A stretch of DNA of 64,000 nt, from NCBI RefSeq assembly GCF_038502225.1, contig NC_091378.1, forward strand, positions 1,644,244 through 1,708,243, in the 5' to 3' direction. The notes under the pieces were generated by a model that did not search any database, was not told the DNA's origin, and saw only the letters and a program-made list of their open reading frames with translations. This document shows, piece after piece, positions 1 to 9,783 of the stretch (positions are counted from its first letter, which is position 1; the number at the start of each line of letters is the position of its first letter). The stretch is from Cherax quadricarinatus. Taxonomy: Eukaryota; Arthropoda; Malacostraca; Decapoda; Parastacidae. The position numbers and the translations under genes are program-made.

Positions 1-53
<53 letters not shown>
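1..53. repeat. (TA)n microsatellite
   Basis: An uninterrupted TA dinucleotide run that continues off the left edge of the window. Confidence 0.98.
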
Positions 54-55
<2 letters not shown>

Positions 56-142
56 TGGAATCAGTGTAGTGGCCAGAGTACCGTGTATATAAGAATAAAA
101 CGTTCGGATTATTAACTCGGAAGGTTAAGTTCCTTCTCAGTT

Positions 143-235
143 CCTGATCAGCCGGGTTGTGGTGCATACGCTAATTTACGGGAACTAACAGACTAATCAA
201 AAACGCCTGCAACCAGGTGTGGTCTGGGACCGAGC
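143..235 (-). mobile_element. LINE 3'-region fragment (family A)
   Basis: Diverged copy of a dispersed repeat whose other copies lie near 13965, 36466, 40440, 41872, 42845 and 50945. The shared landmarks, read on plus here, are a CCTGATCAGCC block, GGTTGTGGTG, then TGGTCTGGGACCG. In the better copies the sequence joins a degraded reverse-transcriptase C-terminus, so I take this as the 3' end of a non-LTR retrotransposon. Confidence 0.6.
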
Positions 236-329
236 CGCAGCGACTCTGGAAGTGACAACGGGTAACGTACACGTTTAGTAAGCCAGGATAACCCAATAAA
301 GTCATGTTATCAGACGTGTTTCCATTGTT

Positions 330-805
330 CTTTACTCTTGTTCCCCAGGATGCGACCCACACCAATTGACTAACACCCAGGTACCTACTTACTGCTAGGT
401 GAACAGGGACAGCAGGTGTAAGGTGACTAACACCCAGGTACCTACTTACTGCTAGGTGAACAGGGATAGCAGGTGTAAGGTGACTAACACCCAGGTACCT
501 ACTTACTGTTAGGTGAACAAGGACAGCAGGTGTAAGGTGACTAACATCCAAGTACTTACTTACTGCTAGGTGAACATGGACAGCAGGTGTAAGGTGACTA
601 ACACCCAGGTACCTACTTACTGCTAGGTGAACAGGGACAGCAGGTGTAAGGTGACTAACACCCAGGTACCTACTTACTGCTAGGTGAACAGGGACAACAG
701 GTGTAATAAAACATTCCCAACGTTCTCAGCAGACAGGGTGATCGAACCCTGGTCCCTCAGAGTGTTAGCTGTAGCCGCTACCAACCGAACCTACTGAGAC
801 GCGAG
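330..805 (-). mobile_element. tRNA-derived SINE with internally amplified body
   Basis: On the minus strand the head contains a tRNA-like box A (GGTTGGTAGCGG) and box B (GGTTCGATCACC) near 735-800. It is followed by the body motif shared with the SINEs at 1589 and 45018 (block ending GTGGGTCGCATCCTGGG, near 345-362). Between head and the distal body the 57-bp segment at 368-706 is repeated six times, so this copy is much longer than the roughly 300-bp family length. Confidence 0.75.
368..706. repeat. 57-bp tandem repeat, about 6 copies, inside a SINE
   Basis: Units start at 368, 425, 482, 539, 596 and 653, each with the core ACCCAGGTACCTACTTACTG. The unit is exactly the SINE body segment that occurs once in the copy at 45018, so the array arose from within the element. 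Confidence 0.95.
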
Positions 806-856
806 AAGGACATGACAGGGAAAAGAGGGAGACCTCTTCCCTCCCACTCGACTAAA

Positions 857-1495
857 CATCTGTGAACCAGCTGATCCTCTGTGAACCAGCTGATCATCTG
901 TGAACCAGCTGATCATCTGTGAACCAACTGATCCTCTGTGAACCAGCTGATCCTCTGTGAACCAGCTGATCCTCTGTGAACCAACTGATCCTCTGTGAAT
1001 CAGCTGATCCTCTGTGAACCAGCTGATCCTCCGGGAACAAGCTGATCATCTGTGAACCAGCTGATCATCTGTGAACCAGCTGATACTCTGTGAGCCAGCT
1101 GATAACTGAACCAAAAAGGCTAATCAATCTGTGAACTAACGATCCTCTTGTAGCTACTTTATTAATGGTGAACCAAGTCCTGATCATCTATGCCAAAGCT
1201 GATTCATCGTCCAGCTTGATCCTCTATGAACCAGCTGATCCTCTGAACCAGCTGATCCTCTGTGAGCCAGCTGATACTCTGTGAACCAGCTGATCATCTG
1301 TGAACCAGCTGATCCTCTGTGAGCCAGCTGATACTCTGTGAACCAGCTAATCATCTGTGAACCATGATCTGACAGCTGATCCTCTGGTGAGCCAGTTGAT
1401 ACGATCCAGCCCCTGGATCACGAACCAGCTGATCCTCTAAATATCAGCTGGGATACTCGAACAGCTAATCATTCCTTGAACCAGTTAAACATCTG
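857..1495. repeat. 19-bp minisatellite, decaying
   Basis: Repeats of a 19-bp unit with core TGTGAACCAGCTGATC. Copies are regular to about 1110 and then diverge with insertions and substitutions to about 1495. No coding potential. Confidence 0.9.
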
Positions 1496-1588
1496 AACTC
1501 TCCTGGCCATTGAGAAGAAAAAGGCACAATACTATGACCTTTTAATGGTCAAGTTCAGACGAAACCCGTTATCCGTAAGTCTCTCCTC

Positions 1589-1893
1589 AAAACGTCCGTA
1601 GGATCGACCTGGTAGCGCACTGGCTTCACCACTCGAGGTCCTTGTTCGATCCCCGGGTACGAGTAAATATCAGGGCGCCTTCTAAAACCCTGTTGGGTCC
1701 AATGTTCGCAAAACCGAAAATGGACCTAAGGTTTAGTCGGGAAACTGGGGTCGCATCCTGGGAACAAAAGTGACCTAATTTGCGGGAAATGCTCTGCGTA
1801 ACAAGGGGCTTTCTATATAGTTGTATGTCATTGATGTCAGCTAGGGTCTGTATAAGTTGCATCATTTATGTCAATAAATATTCTTATTTGCGG
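1589..1893 (+). mobile_element. tRNA-derived SINE, nearly complete
   Basis: Head with box A-like CTGGTAGCGCACTGG and box B-like TTCGATCCCCGG at about 1609-1660. The body carries GGGGTCGCATCCTGGGA and CCTAATTTGCGGGAAATG. The 3' end is an ATAAATATTCTTATTT tail. It matches, in opposite orientation, the copy at 45018-45335. Confidence 0.75.
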
Positions 1894-1905
1894 GTTTTAT
1901 TGTAT

Positions 1906-1969
1906 GTTTCAAAAGGTGACTCAATTTCACCTGCACGAAGATTTAAAATCAGGTCCATCTTTTTGAAAC
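1906..1969. repeat. Small element with inverted ends
   Basis: Perfect 9-bp inverted ends, GTTTCAAAA at 1906-1914 and TTTTGAAAC at 1961-1969, followed by ACCCTGTATA. Sequences ending in a GAAACACCCTGTATA-type motif are widespread in arthropod genomes; I cannot assign the family. It abuts the SINE tail. Confidence 0.45.
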
Positions 1970-2197
1970 ACCCTGTATATTTCCTGGTCTTCTCTGGCGA
2001 CAAGTTATACGACGGGATTTAAACGCTAATTGAAACTTAAGATTTCATGCCGAGTGACACATTAGCCCCAGGCTAGGGATGCCTAGCTAGACACCAGACA
2101 CACACTTGGCCAATTAGACAGTTAGTCAGCTTAACACTTGCACTGTATCTCCCCCAGCACCCAAAGGTATATACACGGTGAAGTATATATATGTCAG

Positions 2198-2201
<4 letters not shown>

Positions 2202-2284
<83 letters not shown>
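2202..2284. repeat. (AT)n microsatellite
   Basis: About 41 AT dinucleotides. Confidence 0.98.
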
Positions 2285-2287
<3 letters not shown>

Positions 2288-2935
2288 GTATTAATGTATT
2301 AAGTATGATTGGTGGTGTACAGGTGAGGTTGCCTTAGTGACCTTCGTGCAGTCCATAGGTGCGGTTCACACGTGCAGTGCATAGGTGCGATGCATAGGTG
2401 AAGTCCGTAGGCTTTAAACCTAACAAAACAACCCATGTAACTATTGATAATAATAATCAAAACAATAACAGCGTGATTTATTATTATTATTATTATTATT
2501 GCTGCTGCTAATGTTACTGTGTCATCAGTATTACGTAATACCGTTGACAATTGTTGTTATTATTATAAAGCGTAAGCCACAAGGGTCATACAGAGTCTGG
2601 GAATGAGATAGTCTGGTTTCATACGAGGAATGGAAGGATAGCTCTAATTGCTAGGATGAAAAGCCATCGGGTAGCGCCCACCGTGAAGGGTCATTGATAT
2701 GGATGACCCTCTGACCTGTGTTCCTTGCTGCCTGACGCACACCCGAGGCTGGATCAATACCTGAGTCCTGCTGCACCTCTCCCTCACCCCTCTACCTGCT
2801 ATCCCTCACCCCTCTCCCTGCTCACCTGTCAATCCTCTTGCCACTCAATATCTCCCCTTGGTCTCCTAGAGATGGTAATTCCCATATGACAGAAACTCCA
2901 GATCTGCTGGAAAGAAATCTCTTAATTTTTGAGAT
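2285..2935. other. No gene recognised
   Basis: Contains a short (TTA)n run near 2478-2502 and otherwise unremarkable sequence. Short open frames here are interrupted and have no recognisable domain or splice context. Confidence 0.6.
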
Positions 2936-2944
2936 GTTGACAAT

Positions 2945-3050
2945 ATCCCCAGGTCTCCCAGCTCAGGCTGACACGTTTCATCACCTCATGTCTGAAACAG
3001 CCTCTGTGAGTATATGACAGGGTAAACACTGCTACTACCAACAATTGTGT
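2945..3050. repeat. Interspersed repeat fragment (family C)
   Basis: A 21-bp block at 2952-2972, containing CCCAGCTCAGGCTGACA, is identical to 53931-53951. Both are followed by weaker similarity (a shared CTGTG and TATGACGGG-like segment), so both look like remnants of one dispersed repeat. Confidence 0.5.
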
Positions 3051-3211
3051 AGTGTACTTACAGAATTCCTAGCAACATTATAAGGAGGCTTCCTGGCCAA
3101 GAACGCTTAAACTGACATACTGTAAGGCTTACTACACATAGCCGAGTACTGATTGCATTATACAACACAAGTAATACTGTTGACACTAGTTAGGTATCCG
3201 CAGTGTAACTT

Positions 3212-3306
3212 TTATACACAAATAACCTGCACATAGGAGAGAGAAGCTTATGACGACCTGTCGGTCCGACTTGAACCATTAACTAGTCACACTAACACGC
3301 GAAGGT
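3212..3306 (-). mobile_element. Family B retroelement end with GGACCGA hairpin
   Basis: The minus strand reads through AAGTCGGACCGA and continues into CTCTCTCCTATGTGC. The same end is found at 13640-13745, 26755-26897 (twice, inverted) and 38405-38475. It resembles the 3' half of a hammerhead-type motif (stem II followed by GAAACGTC), here degraded to GACAGGTC. Confidence 0.6.
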
Positions 3307-3574
3307 GAGGGAGCCAGTATATTTAAGAGACGGGGATAGGGACGGGACAAAGAGATGAAGAAAGAAGTGGAGTAGTAACTATTATAGAAAATAAGGTAGT
3401 CGTAACCACAAGTTTGTGTTCCCACAATGTAACTATCATATAGAAGTGGGAAGTCGCACACACTGCGAGTGTATCCAACTTTGCTTTTAAAATATTCTTG
3501 GCTTACCCTGGCTGTCTGTCTCTGTCTAGTCTATATAATATTTGTAAACGAGGCTGCCCAGCTTTTGAGGAATT

Positions 3575-3660
3575 TGTGGCTGAGTGGTCTAGAGCCTTAC
3601 TTGAGGAAACCTTGCCAGTCTCCCTGTAGTAGGTTCGAGTCCTGCTGACTGCGAACTTTC
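3575..3660 (+). mobile_element. tRNA-like SINE head
   Basis: Box A-like GTGGCTGAGTGGTCTAGAGC near 3576 and box B-like GGTTCGAGTCC at 3632-3642. The body between cannot be folded by eye into a full cloverleaf, and decapod-style SINE sequence follows, so a SINE head is more likely than a functional tRNA-Leu/Ser gene. Confidence 0.5.
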
Positions 3661-3696
3661 TCTGTATATACCCGCTTGTTTCCGCGTGGTGCACTG

Positions 3697-3698
<2 letters not shown>

Positions 3699-3752
<54 letters not shown>
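3699..3752. repeat. (TA)n microsatellite
   Basis: Uninterrupted TA run. Confidence 0.98.
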
Positions 3753-3755
<3 letters not shown>

Positions 3756-4285
3756 GTCTTATTTCTACTGACTTGTTGTATATCATTGCTAAGGGGATGC
3801 ACAGTTCTACTTTTCGCAAAAAACAAAGAACAAGTAGGTTGCTTAGGACCTCTCGCTTTCTCCTCTGTTGCTGAAATGAGGGGTCTCAGCCCCCTAGCTC
3901 CTGCCTCCTGTTGGAGGAAAATTTCTCCACACCTTACCTTTTTTTCAATGCCGTTGCTGCATAATATTTTGAGCTTCCATTACAAAAATTATCCATACTT
4001 TTCAAAACGTCTAAACATTTTTAATCAGAAATCCCACCAAACTTTCTCTGTCCTTATTATGTGATATTCTTAAGGGAACATTCCATCTGTTATCCCATTC
4101 TCGTAAGCACCGTCTCCACTATGAATACTGTATCTGGCTCTCCTGTAATTATCATTAAAGAAAACAGGCCTTCATACAGTGTAACTGCCATATAACGTAA
4201 CAGTACATAGCGGATGCTCCCACCGTGTAACTATCATATAAAGTAGCCACACACTGAGGTTGTATCCAAGGTAGTTATATCAACT
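3753..4285. other. No gene recognised
   Basis: Unique-looking sequence next to the donor of the 4.3-4.7 kb exon. CTATCATATAA fragments near 4190-4240 resemble the unit of the array at 54-55.8 kb. I see no further exon. Confidence 0.5.
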
Positions 4286-4288
4286 TAC

Positions 4289-4693
4289 CTGTCAATGCTG
4301 CTGCTGCTTTTCCTGGTGCCTCGCCTCTCCACCCCTCGCCCATTTCCTCCACTCGGGCGTGGCCGAGGGCGTGGCTAGAACACTGACTGTAGGCGTGGTT
4401 ATATGACTGTTCCTGAGAGTGGCTAGGCGACTGACTTCGGACGTGGATAGATTGACTCTGGACGTGGACAGAAGGATGACTTTGGTCGTAGATAGAAGGA
4501 TGGCTCTGGACGTAGATAGAAGACTGGCTTTGGACCTGTATAGGTTGGCTTTCGACCTGGATAGGTTGGCTTTGGACGTGGATTTTAAACTGTTCATAAG
4601 TATGGCCAGGAAAGGGGCTCGGGGAATCCACGCCCACACACGCGGCTGAGTACTTGGGACAGAGGCTCGGCGCCCCCACGCCCACGAACGCCC
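4289..4693 (-). CDS. Internal coding exon, Gln/Ser/His-rich repeats, gene unknown
   Basis: On the minus strand a long pyrimidine tract ends in CTTTTTCCAG just before 4693. The open exon ends at 4289 with CAG followed by GTAAGTTGAT, a full consensus donor. Exon length is 405 nt, starting with two bases and ending with one base of split codons, so it is a symmetric 1-1 phase exon. It encodes about 134 residues. The middle holds seven or eight degenerate 7-8-residue repeats of the type IHVQSQP, IQVESQP, IYVQSHPS. These are followed by SPSHSQEQSYNHAYSQ and an Ala-rich end. The peptide is probably disordered, and no domain is recognised. Without splicing, the frame would reach a stop inside the next few codons of the intron. 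The phase fits the donor at 56233, so it may be a downstream exon of that gene. Splice signals are seen directly; the gene link is inferred. Confidence 0.6.
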
Positions 4694-4828
4694 CTGGAAA
4701 AAGACAAAATGCAATTACATTAATGCAGGCGCTAGTGTTACAAGGAATACAAGAGTCGCCATCTGTTTTTATTATGAAAGGTTGACACCGCCGTTAGTGT
4801 TACCTGGGGAGAGTGATGTAAGTAAACA

Positions 4829-4832
<4 letters not shown>

Positions 4833-4879
<47 letters not shown>
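4833..4879. repeat. (GA)n microsatellite
   Basis: GA dinucleotide run of about 23 units. Confidence 0.97.
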
Positions 4880-4882
<3 letters not shown>

Positions 4883-5033
4883 CAGATTGACGGAAAAAGA
4901 AACAGAGACAGATATAAATAACAGACAGATACAGAAATAAACAGAGGGAGAGAGTCTAGTACCAGTACTTTAAAAAGGTACTGGTTAACAAGCACTTTTA
5001 ACTGACGACAAAAAGTGACCATGGGATGATATG

Positions 5034-5912
5034 AACTGGCCACTATCACTGCCAGTTAACTGGCCACTATCACTGCCAGTTAACTGGCCACTATCACTGC
5101 CAGTTAACTGGCCACTATCACTGCCAGTTAACTGGCCACTATCACTGCCAGTTAACTGGACACTTACACTGCCAGTTAACTGGCCACTATCACTGCCAGT
5201 TAACTGGCCACTATCACTGCCAGTTAACTGGACACTTACACTGCCAGTTAACTGGACACTTACACTGCCAGTTAACTGGCCACTATCACTGCCAGTTAAC
5301 TGGACACTTACACTGCCAGTTAACTGGCCACTATCACTGCCAGTTAACTGGCCACTATCACTGCCAGTTAACTGGCCACTATCACTGCCAGTTAACTGCC
5401 AGTTAACTGGCCACTATCACTGCCAGTTAACTGGCCACTATCACTGCCAGTTAACTGGCCACTATCACTGCCAGTTAACTGGACACTTACACTGCCAGTT
5501 AACTGGCCACTATCACTGCCAGTTAACTGGCCACTATCACTGCCAGTTAACTGGCCACTATCACTGCCAGTTAACTGGCCACTATCACTGCCAGTTAACT
5601 GGCCACTATCACTGCCAGTTAACTGGCCACTATCACTGCCAGTTAACTGGCCACTATCACTGCCAGTTAACTGGCCACTATCACTGCCAGTTAACTGGCC
5701 ACTATCACTGCCAGTTAACTGGCCACTATCACTGCCAGTTAACTGGCCACTATCACTGCCAGTTAACTGGCCACTATCACTGCCAGTTAACTGGCCACTA
5801 TCACTGCCAGTTAACTGACCACTATCACTGCCAGTTAACTGGCCACTAACACTGCCAGCTAACTGGCCACTATCACTGCCAGTTAACTGGCCACTATCAC
5901 TGCCAGTTAACA
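5034..5912. repeat. 24-bp minisatellite, about 36 copies
   Basis: Unit core GGCCACTATCACTGCCAGTT with a variant in which CCACTATC becomes ACACTTAC. Each unit contains GTTAAC. A shortened unit at about 5388-5410 shifts the frame, which is why the open frame changes its repeated peptide from one reading (VNWPLSLP) to another (CQLTGHYH). This is not what a selected coding repeat would do. Confidence 0.97.
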
Positions 5913-5984
5913 GTTATCACCAATAATTTACTTTTATTCTCCACAAAACCTTCATCAAAAAGCATCAAAACAGTTTAAATTCCA

Positions 5985-8425
5985 TTAGCCACAATTAGCA
6001 CACTACGGACGTAATTTGTAACAATTAGCACACCACGTACGTAATTTGTAACAATTAGCACACCACGTACGTAATTTGTAACAATTAGCACACCACGGAC
6101 GTAATTTGTAACAATTAGCACACCACGGACGTAATTTGTAACAATTAGCACACCACGTACGTAATTTGTAACAATTAGCACACCACGGACGTAATTTGTA
6201 ACAATTAGCACACCACGTACGTAATTTGTAACAATTAGCACACCACGGACGTAATTTGTAACAATTAGCACACCACGGACGTAATTTGTAACAATTAGCA
6301 CACCACGTACGTAATTTGTAACAATTAGCACACCACGGACGTAATTTGTAACAATTAGCACACCACGGACGTAATTTGTAACAATTAGCACACCACGGAC
6401 GTAATTTGTAACAATTAGCACACCACGGACGTAATTTGTAACAATTAGCACACCACGTACGTAATTTGTAACAATTAGCACACCACGGACGTAATTTGTA
6501 ACAATTAGCACACCACGGACGTAATTTGTAACAATTAGCACACCACGGACGTAATTTGTAAGAATTAGCACACCACGGACGTAATTTGTAACAATTAGCA
6601 CCCCACGTACGTAATTTGTAACAATTAGCACACCACGGACGTAATTTGTAACAATTAGCACACCACGGACGTAATTTGTAACAATTAGCACACCACGTAC
6701 GTAATTTGTAACAATTAGCACACCACGGACGTAATTTGTAACAATTAGCACACCACGGACGTAATTTGTAACAATTAGCACACCACGGACGTAATTTGTA
6801 AGAATTAGCACACCACGGACGTAATTTGTAACAATTAGCACCCCACGTACGTAATTTGTAACAATTAGCACACCACGGACGTAATTTGTAACAATTAGCA
6901 CCCCACGTACGTAATTTGTAACAATTAGCACACCACGTACGTAATTTGTAACAATTAGCACCCCACGTACGTAATTTGTAACAATTAGCACACCACGTAC
7001 GTAATTTGTAACAATTAGCACACCACGTACGTAATTTGTAACAATTAGCACCCCACGTACGTAATTTGTAACAATTAGCACCCCACGTACGTAATTTGTA
7101 ACAATTAGCACCCCACGTATGTAATTTGTAACAATTAGCACCCCACGTACGTAATTTGTAACAATTAGCACCCCACGTACATAATTTGTAACAATTAGCC
7201 CCCCACGTACGTAATTTGTAACAATTAGCACCCCACGTACGTAATTTGTAACAATTAGCACCCTACGTACGTAATTTGTAACAATTAGCCCCCCACGTAC
7301 GTAATTTGTAACAATTAGCACACCACGGACGTAATTTGTAACAATTAGCACACCACGTACGTAATTTGTAACAATTAGCACCCCACGTACGTAATTTGTA
7401 ACAATTAGCACACCACGTACGTAATTTGTAGCAATTAGCACACTACGTACGTAATTTGTAGCAATTAGCACACCACGTACGTAATTTGTAACAATTAGCA
7501 CACCACGGACGTAATTTGTAACAATTAGCACCCCACGTACGTAATTTGTAACAATTAGCCCCCCACGTACGTAATTTGTAACAATTAGCACCCCACGTAC
7601 GTAATTTGTAACAATTAGCACACCACGTACGTAATTTGTAGCAATTAGCACACCACGTACGTAATTTGTAGCAATTAGCACACCACGTACGTAATTTGTA
7701 ACAATTAGCACACCACGGACGTAATTTGTAACAATTAGCACCCCACGTACGTAATTTGTAACAATTAGCCCCCCACGTACGTAATTTGTAACAATTAGCA
7801 CCCCACGTACGTAATTTGTAACAATTAGCACACCACGTACGTAATTTGTAACAATTAGCACCCCACGTACGTAATTTGTAACAATTAGCACCCCACGTAC
7901 GTAATTTGTAACAATTAGCACCCCACGTACGTAATTTGTAACAATTAGCACACCACGTACGTAATTTGTAACAATTAGCACACCACGTACGTAATTTGTA
8001 ACAATTAGCACACCACGTACGTAATTTGTAACAATTAGCACCCCACGTACGTAATTTGTAACAATTAGCACCCCACGTACGTAATTTGTAACAATTAGCA
8101 CCCCACGTACGTAATTTGTAACAATTAGCACACCACGTACGTAATTTGTAACAATTAGCACACCACGTACGTAATTTGTAACAATTAGCACACCACGTAC
8201 GTAATTTGTAACAATTAGCACACCACGTACGTAATTTGTAACAATTAGCACCCCACGTACGTAATTTGTAACAATTAGCACCCCACGTACGTAATTTGTA
8301 ACAATTAGCACACCACGGACGTAATTTATAACAATTAGCACCCCACGTACGTAATTTGTAACAATTAGCACACCACGTACGTAATTTGTAACAATTAGCA
8401 CACCACGTACGTAATTTGCAACAAT
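5985..8425. repeat. 30-bp minisatellite, about 81 copies
   Basis: Unit of 30 bp with core GTACGTAATTTGTAACAATT. The main variants are GGACG versus GTACG and CACACC versus CACCCC; they occur in mixed blocks that suggest higher-order amplification. Because the unit is ten codons without a stop, the minus strand stays open for 833 codons (VRGVLIVTNY repeated); I do not regard that as a gene. Confidence 0.98.
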
Positions 8426-8524
8426 CATCACTGTGTGGCGAAACGTTTCCTCAATAAAGATACCCAAAAGTTGCACATGTGTCTAATTTATCAACTTGTC
8501 AGTTCTCTGAACCATTCATCTACA
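8426..8524 (+). mobile_element. 99-bp retroelement-end insertion in the 30-bp array
   Basis: Carries ACTGTGTGGCGAAACGTTTC, then AATAAAGATACCC and a TGTCTAATTTATCAAC tail. The same end is present near 45800 and 51720 and, in part, 35895. The array unit is interrupted and resumes afterwards; CAACAAT at 8419-8425 is repeated at 8525-8531, as expected of a target-site duplication. The first half of the hammerhead-like motif is missing. Confidence 0.7.
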
Positions 8525-8555
8525 CAACAATTAGCACACCACGCACATAACTGCT
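8525..8555. repeat. Last unit of the 30-bp array
   Basis: Resumption of the array unit (CAACAATTAGCACACCACG) after the 99-bp insertion. Confidence 0.85.
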
Positions 8556-8579
8556 TCTAAATCATTAGCCATATCACAC

Positions 8580-9235
8580 TCAGTGGGGGACCTATATTTT
8601 TGGGGCCCTGCAGCTTGAACTGTTATGGAGGCCCCCTTCGCAACCCCTTTTCATACAGGAGAGACAAAAATTTTAAGCAATGTGGACTAAAGTGGCTTCT
8701 GGGGCCCCTCCGGGTTCAGGGGCCCTCAAGCTTAAGCTTCATTAGATTCACAGATCTGTCCCTGGTTACATACCATAAACAAAATAGTCACAGACCAATT
8801 AAATATCTGCAAGAGTGGCGGGGATAGTATCCGAAAAAATCTGGGCAGTAAAGGTTGTTTAATGGAGTTTAAAGGTTGTCCAGTACACAAAGGCCATTAA
8901 AGCTGAAAGTAGGTAAAGATCGCTTAATGGGGTTGGATGGAAAGTACTTCCTCACATGTGATATCCAAAAATGTGGGAAGTCTCCTTAGAAAGTTTTATG
9001 ACACTTCCCACATCACCTTCCAGGAAACCCGTACGAGGATATACACAAACTGAGAGGTATATATCCCTCAGTGTATATACGCTGAGAGTTTGTTTTAATC
9101 TCTGTTTCAGGGGTGGAAGTATTCTTCTCTGGAGGTGCAAATATTACATGCAGCTTCGATGACCCTCGAGCAGTCGATAGGCTTGAAACCCCCATTAACT
9201 AACTACCTCCATACGTACGTAGGAACAGGTAAAAT
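8580..9235. other. No gene recognised
   Basis: The segment 8598-8760 is rich in GGGGCCC-type blocks and looks like a degraded dispersed repeat. The rest gives only short, overlapping open frames on both strands with no domain. Confidence 0.5.
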
Positions 9236-9238
9236 ACA

Positions 9239-9435
9239 AAAAAAAAAAAAAAAAAAAAAAAACACTTGTGTACAGACCAAAACATTTACCAAGGAAACAT
9301 TTCGCCCAGAGTAGCTTCTTCGGTCGTAATATAGAGGAGAAACGAGGTATGTGTGTAGTATACCAACTACACCGTGATATAATAATAATAATAATTATTA
9401 TTATTACTATTATTATTATAATTATAATAATGAAC
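9239..9435. repeat. Poly(A) tract and (ATA/TTA)n microsatellite
   Basis: Poly(A) at about 9239-9262. Runs of AAT and ATT units at about 9381-9432 are arranged so that they are mutually complementary. Confidence 0.9.
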
Positions 9436-9783
9436 AGGTTGATGGATATAAGAGGAAATAGAGGCGAGTCTTGTAACACTTGTACTCAACATTTAAGGAG
9501 ATTTTAACATCATGGTAGCGCGAGTTAGCGATTACATAACGAGCACCTAATGAGGCCGTTAGGTGAGTGCTTACACCTAAACACAGGTGAGCTCTGCCTC
9601 CTGCTCATCCTCCTCCTCAGAGCCAAAGAGATATAACACACGTCAAATGATACTGATGAAACAACAAGAAAATGACAAAAATAACTAAACACAACAAACA
9701 CAATAACATTTCTGTCGTGATGTGAACCAAACACCTTCACTGTGTGTGACCTCTGACCTCATGACCTATTAAGTTCAGGTCAC

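Noticed and set aside
3575..3660. Functional tRNA gene
   Set aside because: Box A and box B are recognisable, but I could not pair acceptor and anticodon stems. The same applies to heads at 740-800, 1609-1660, 26650-26724 and 55918-56000.
5985..8476. 833-residue minus-strand protein with VRGVLIVTNY repeats
   Set aside because: Unit of 30 bp means the frame cannot close. Its ends coincide with array and insertion edges, not with a gene structure.
9525..9740. Small minus-strand exon preceded by a pyrimidine-rich acceptor near 9670
   Set aside because: The acceptor-like tract is good, but no donor in a consistent phase and no recognisable peptide; too short to support.
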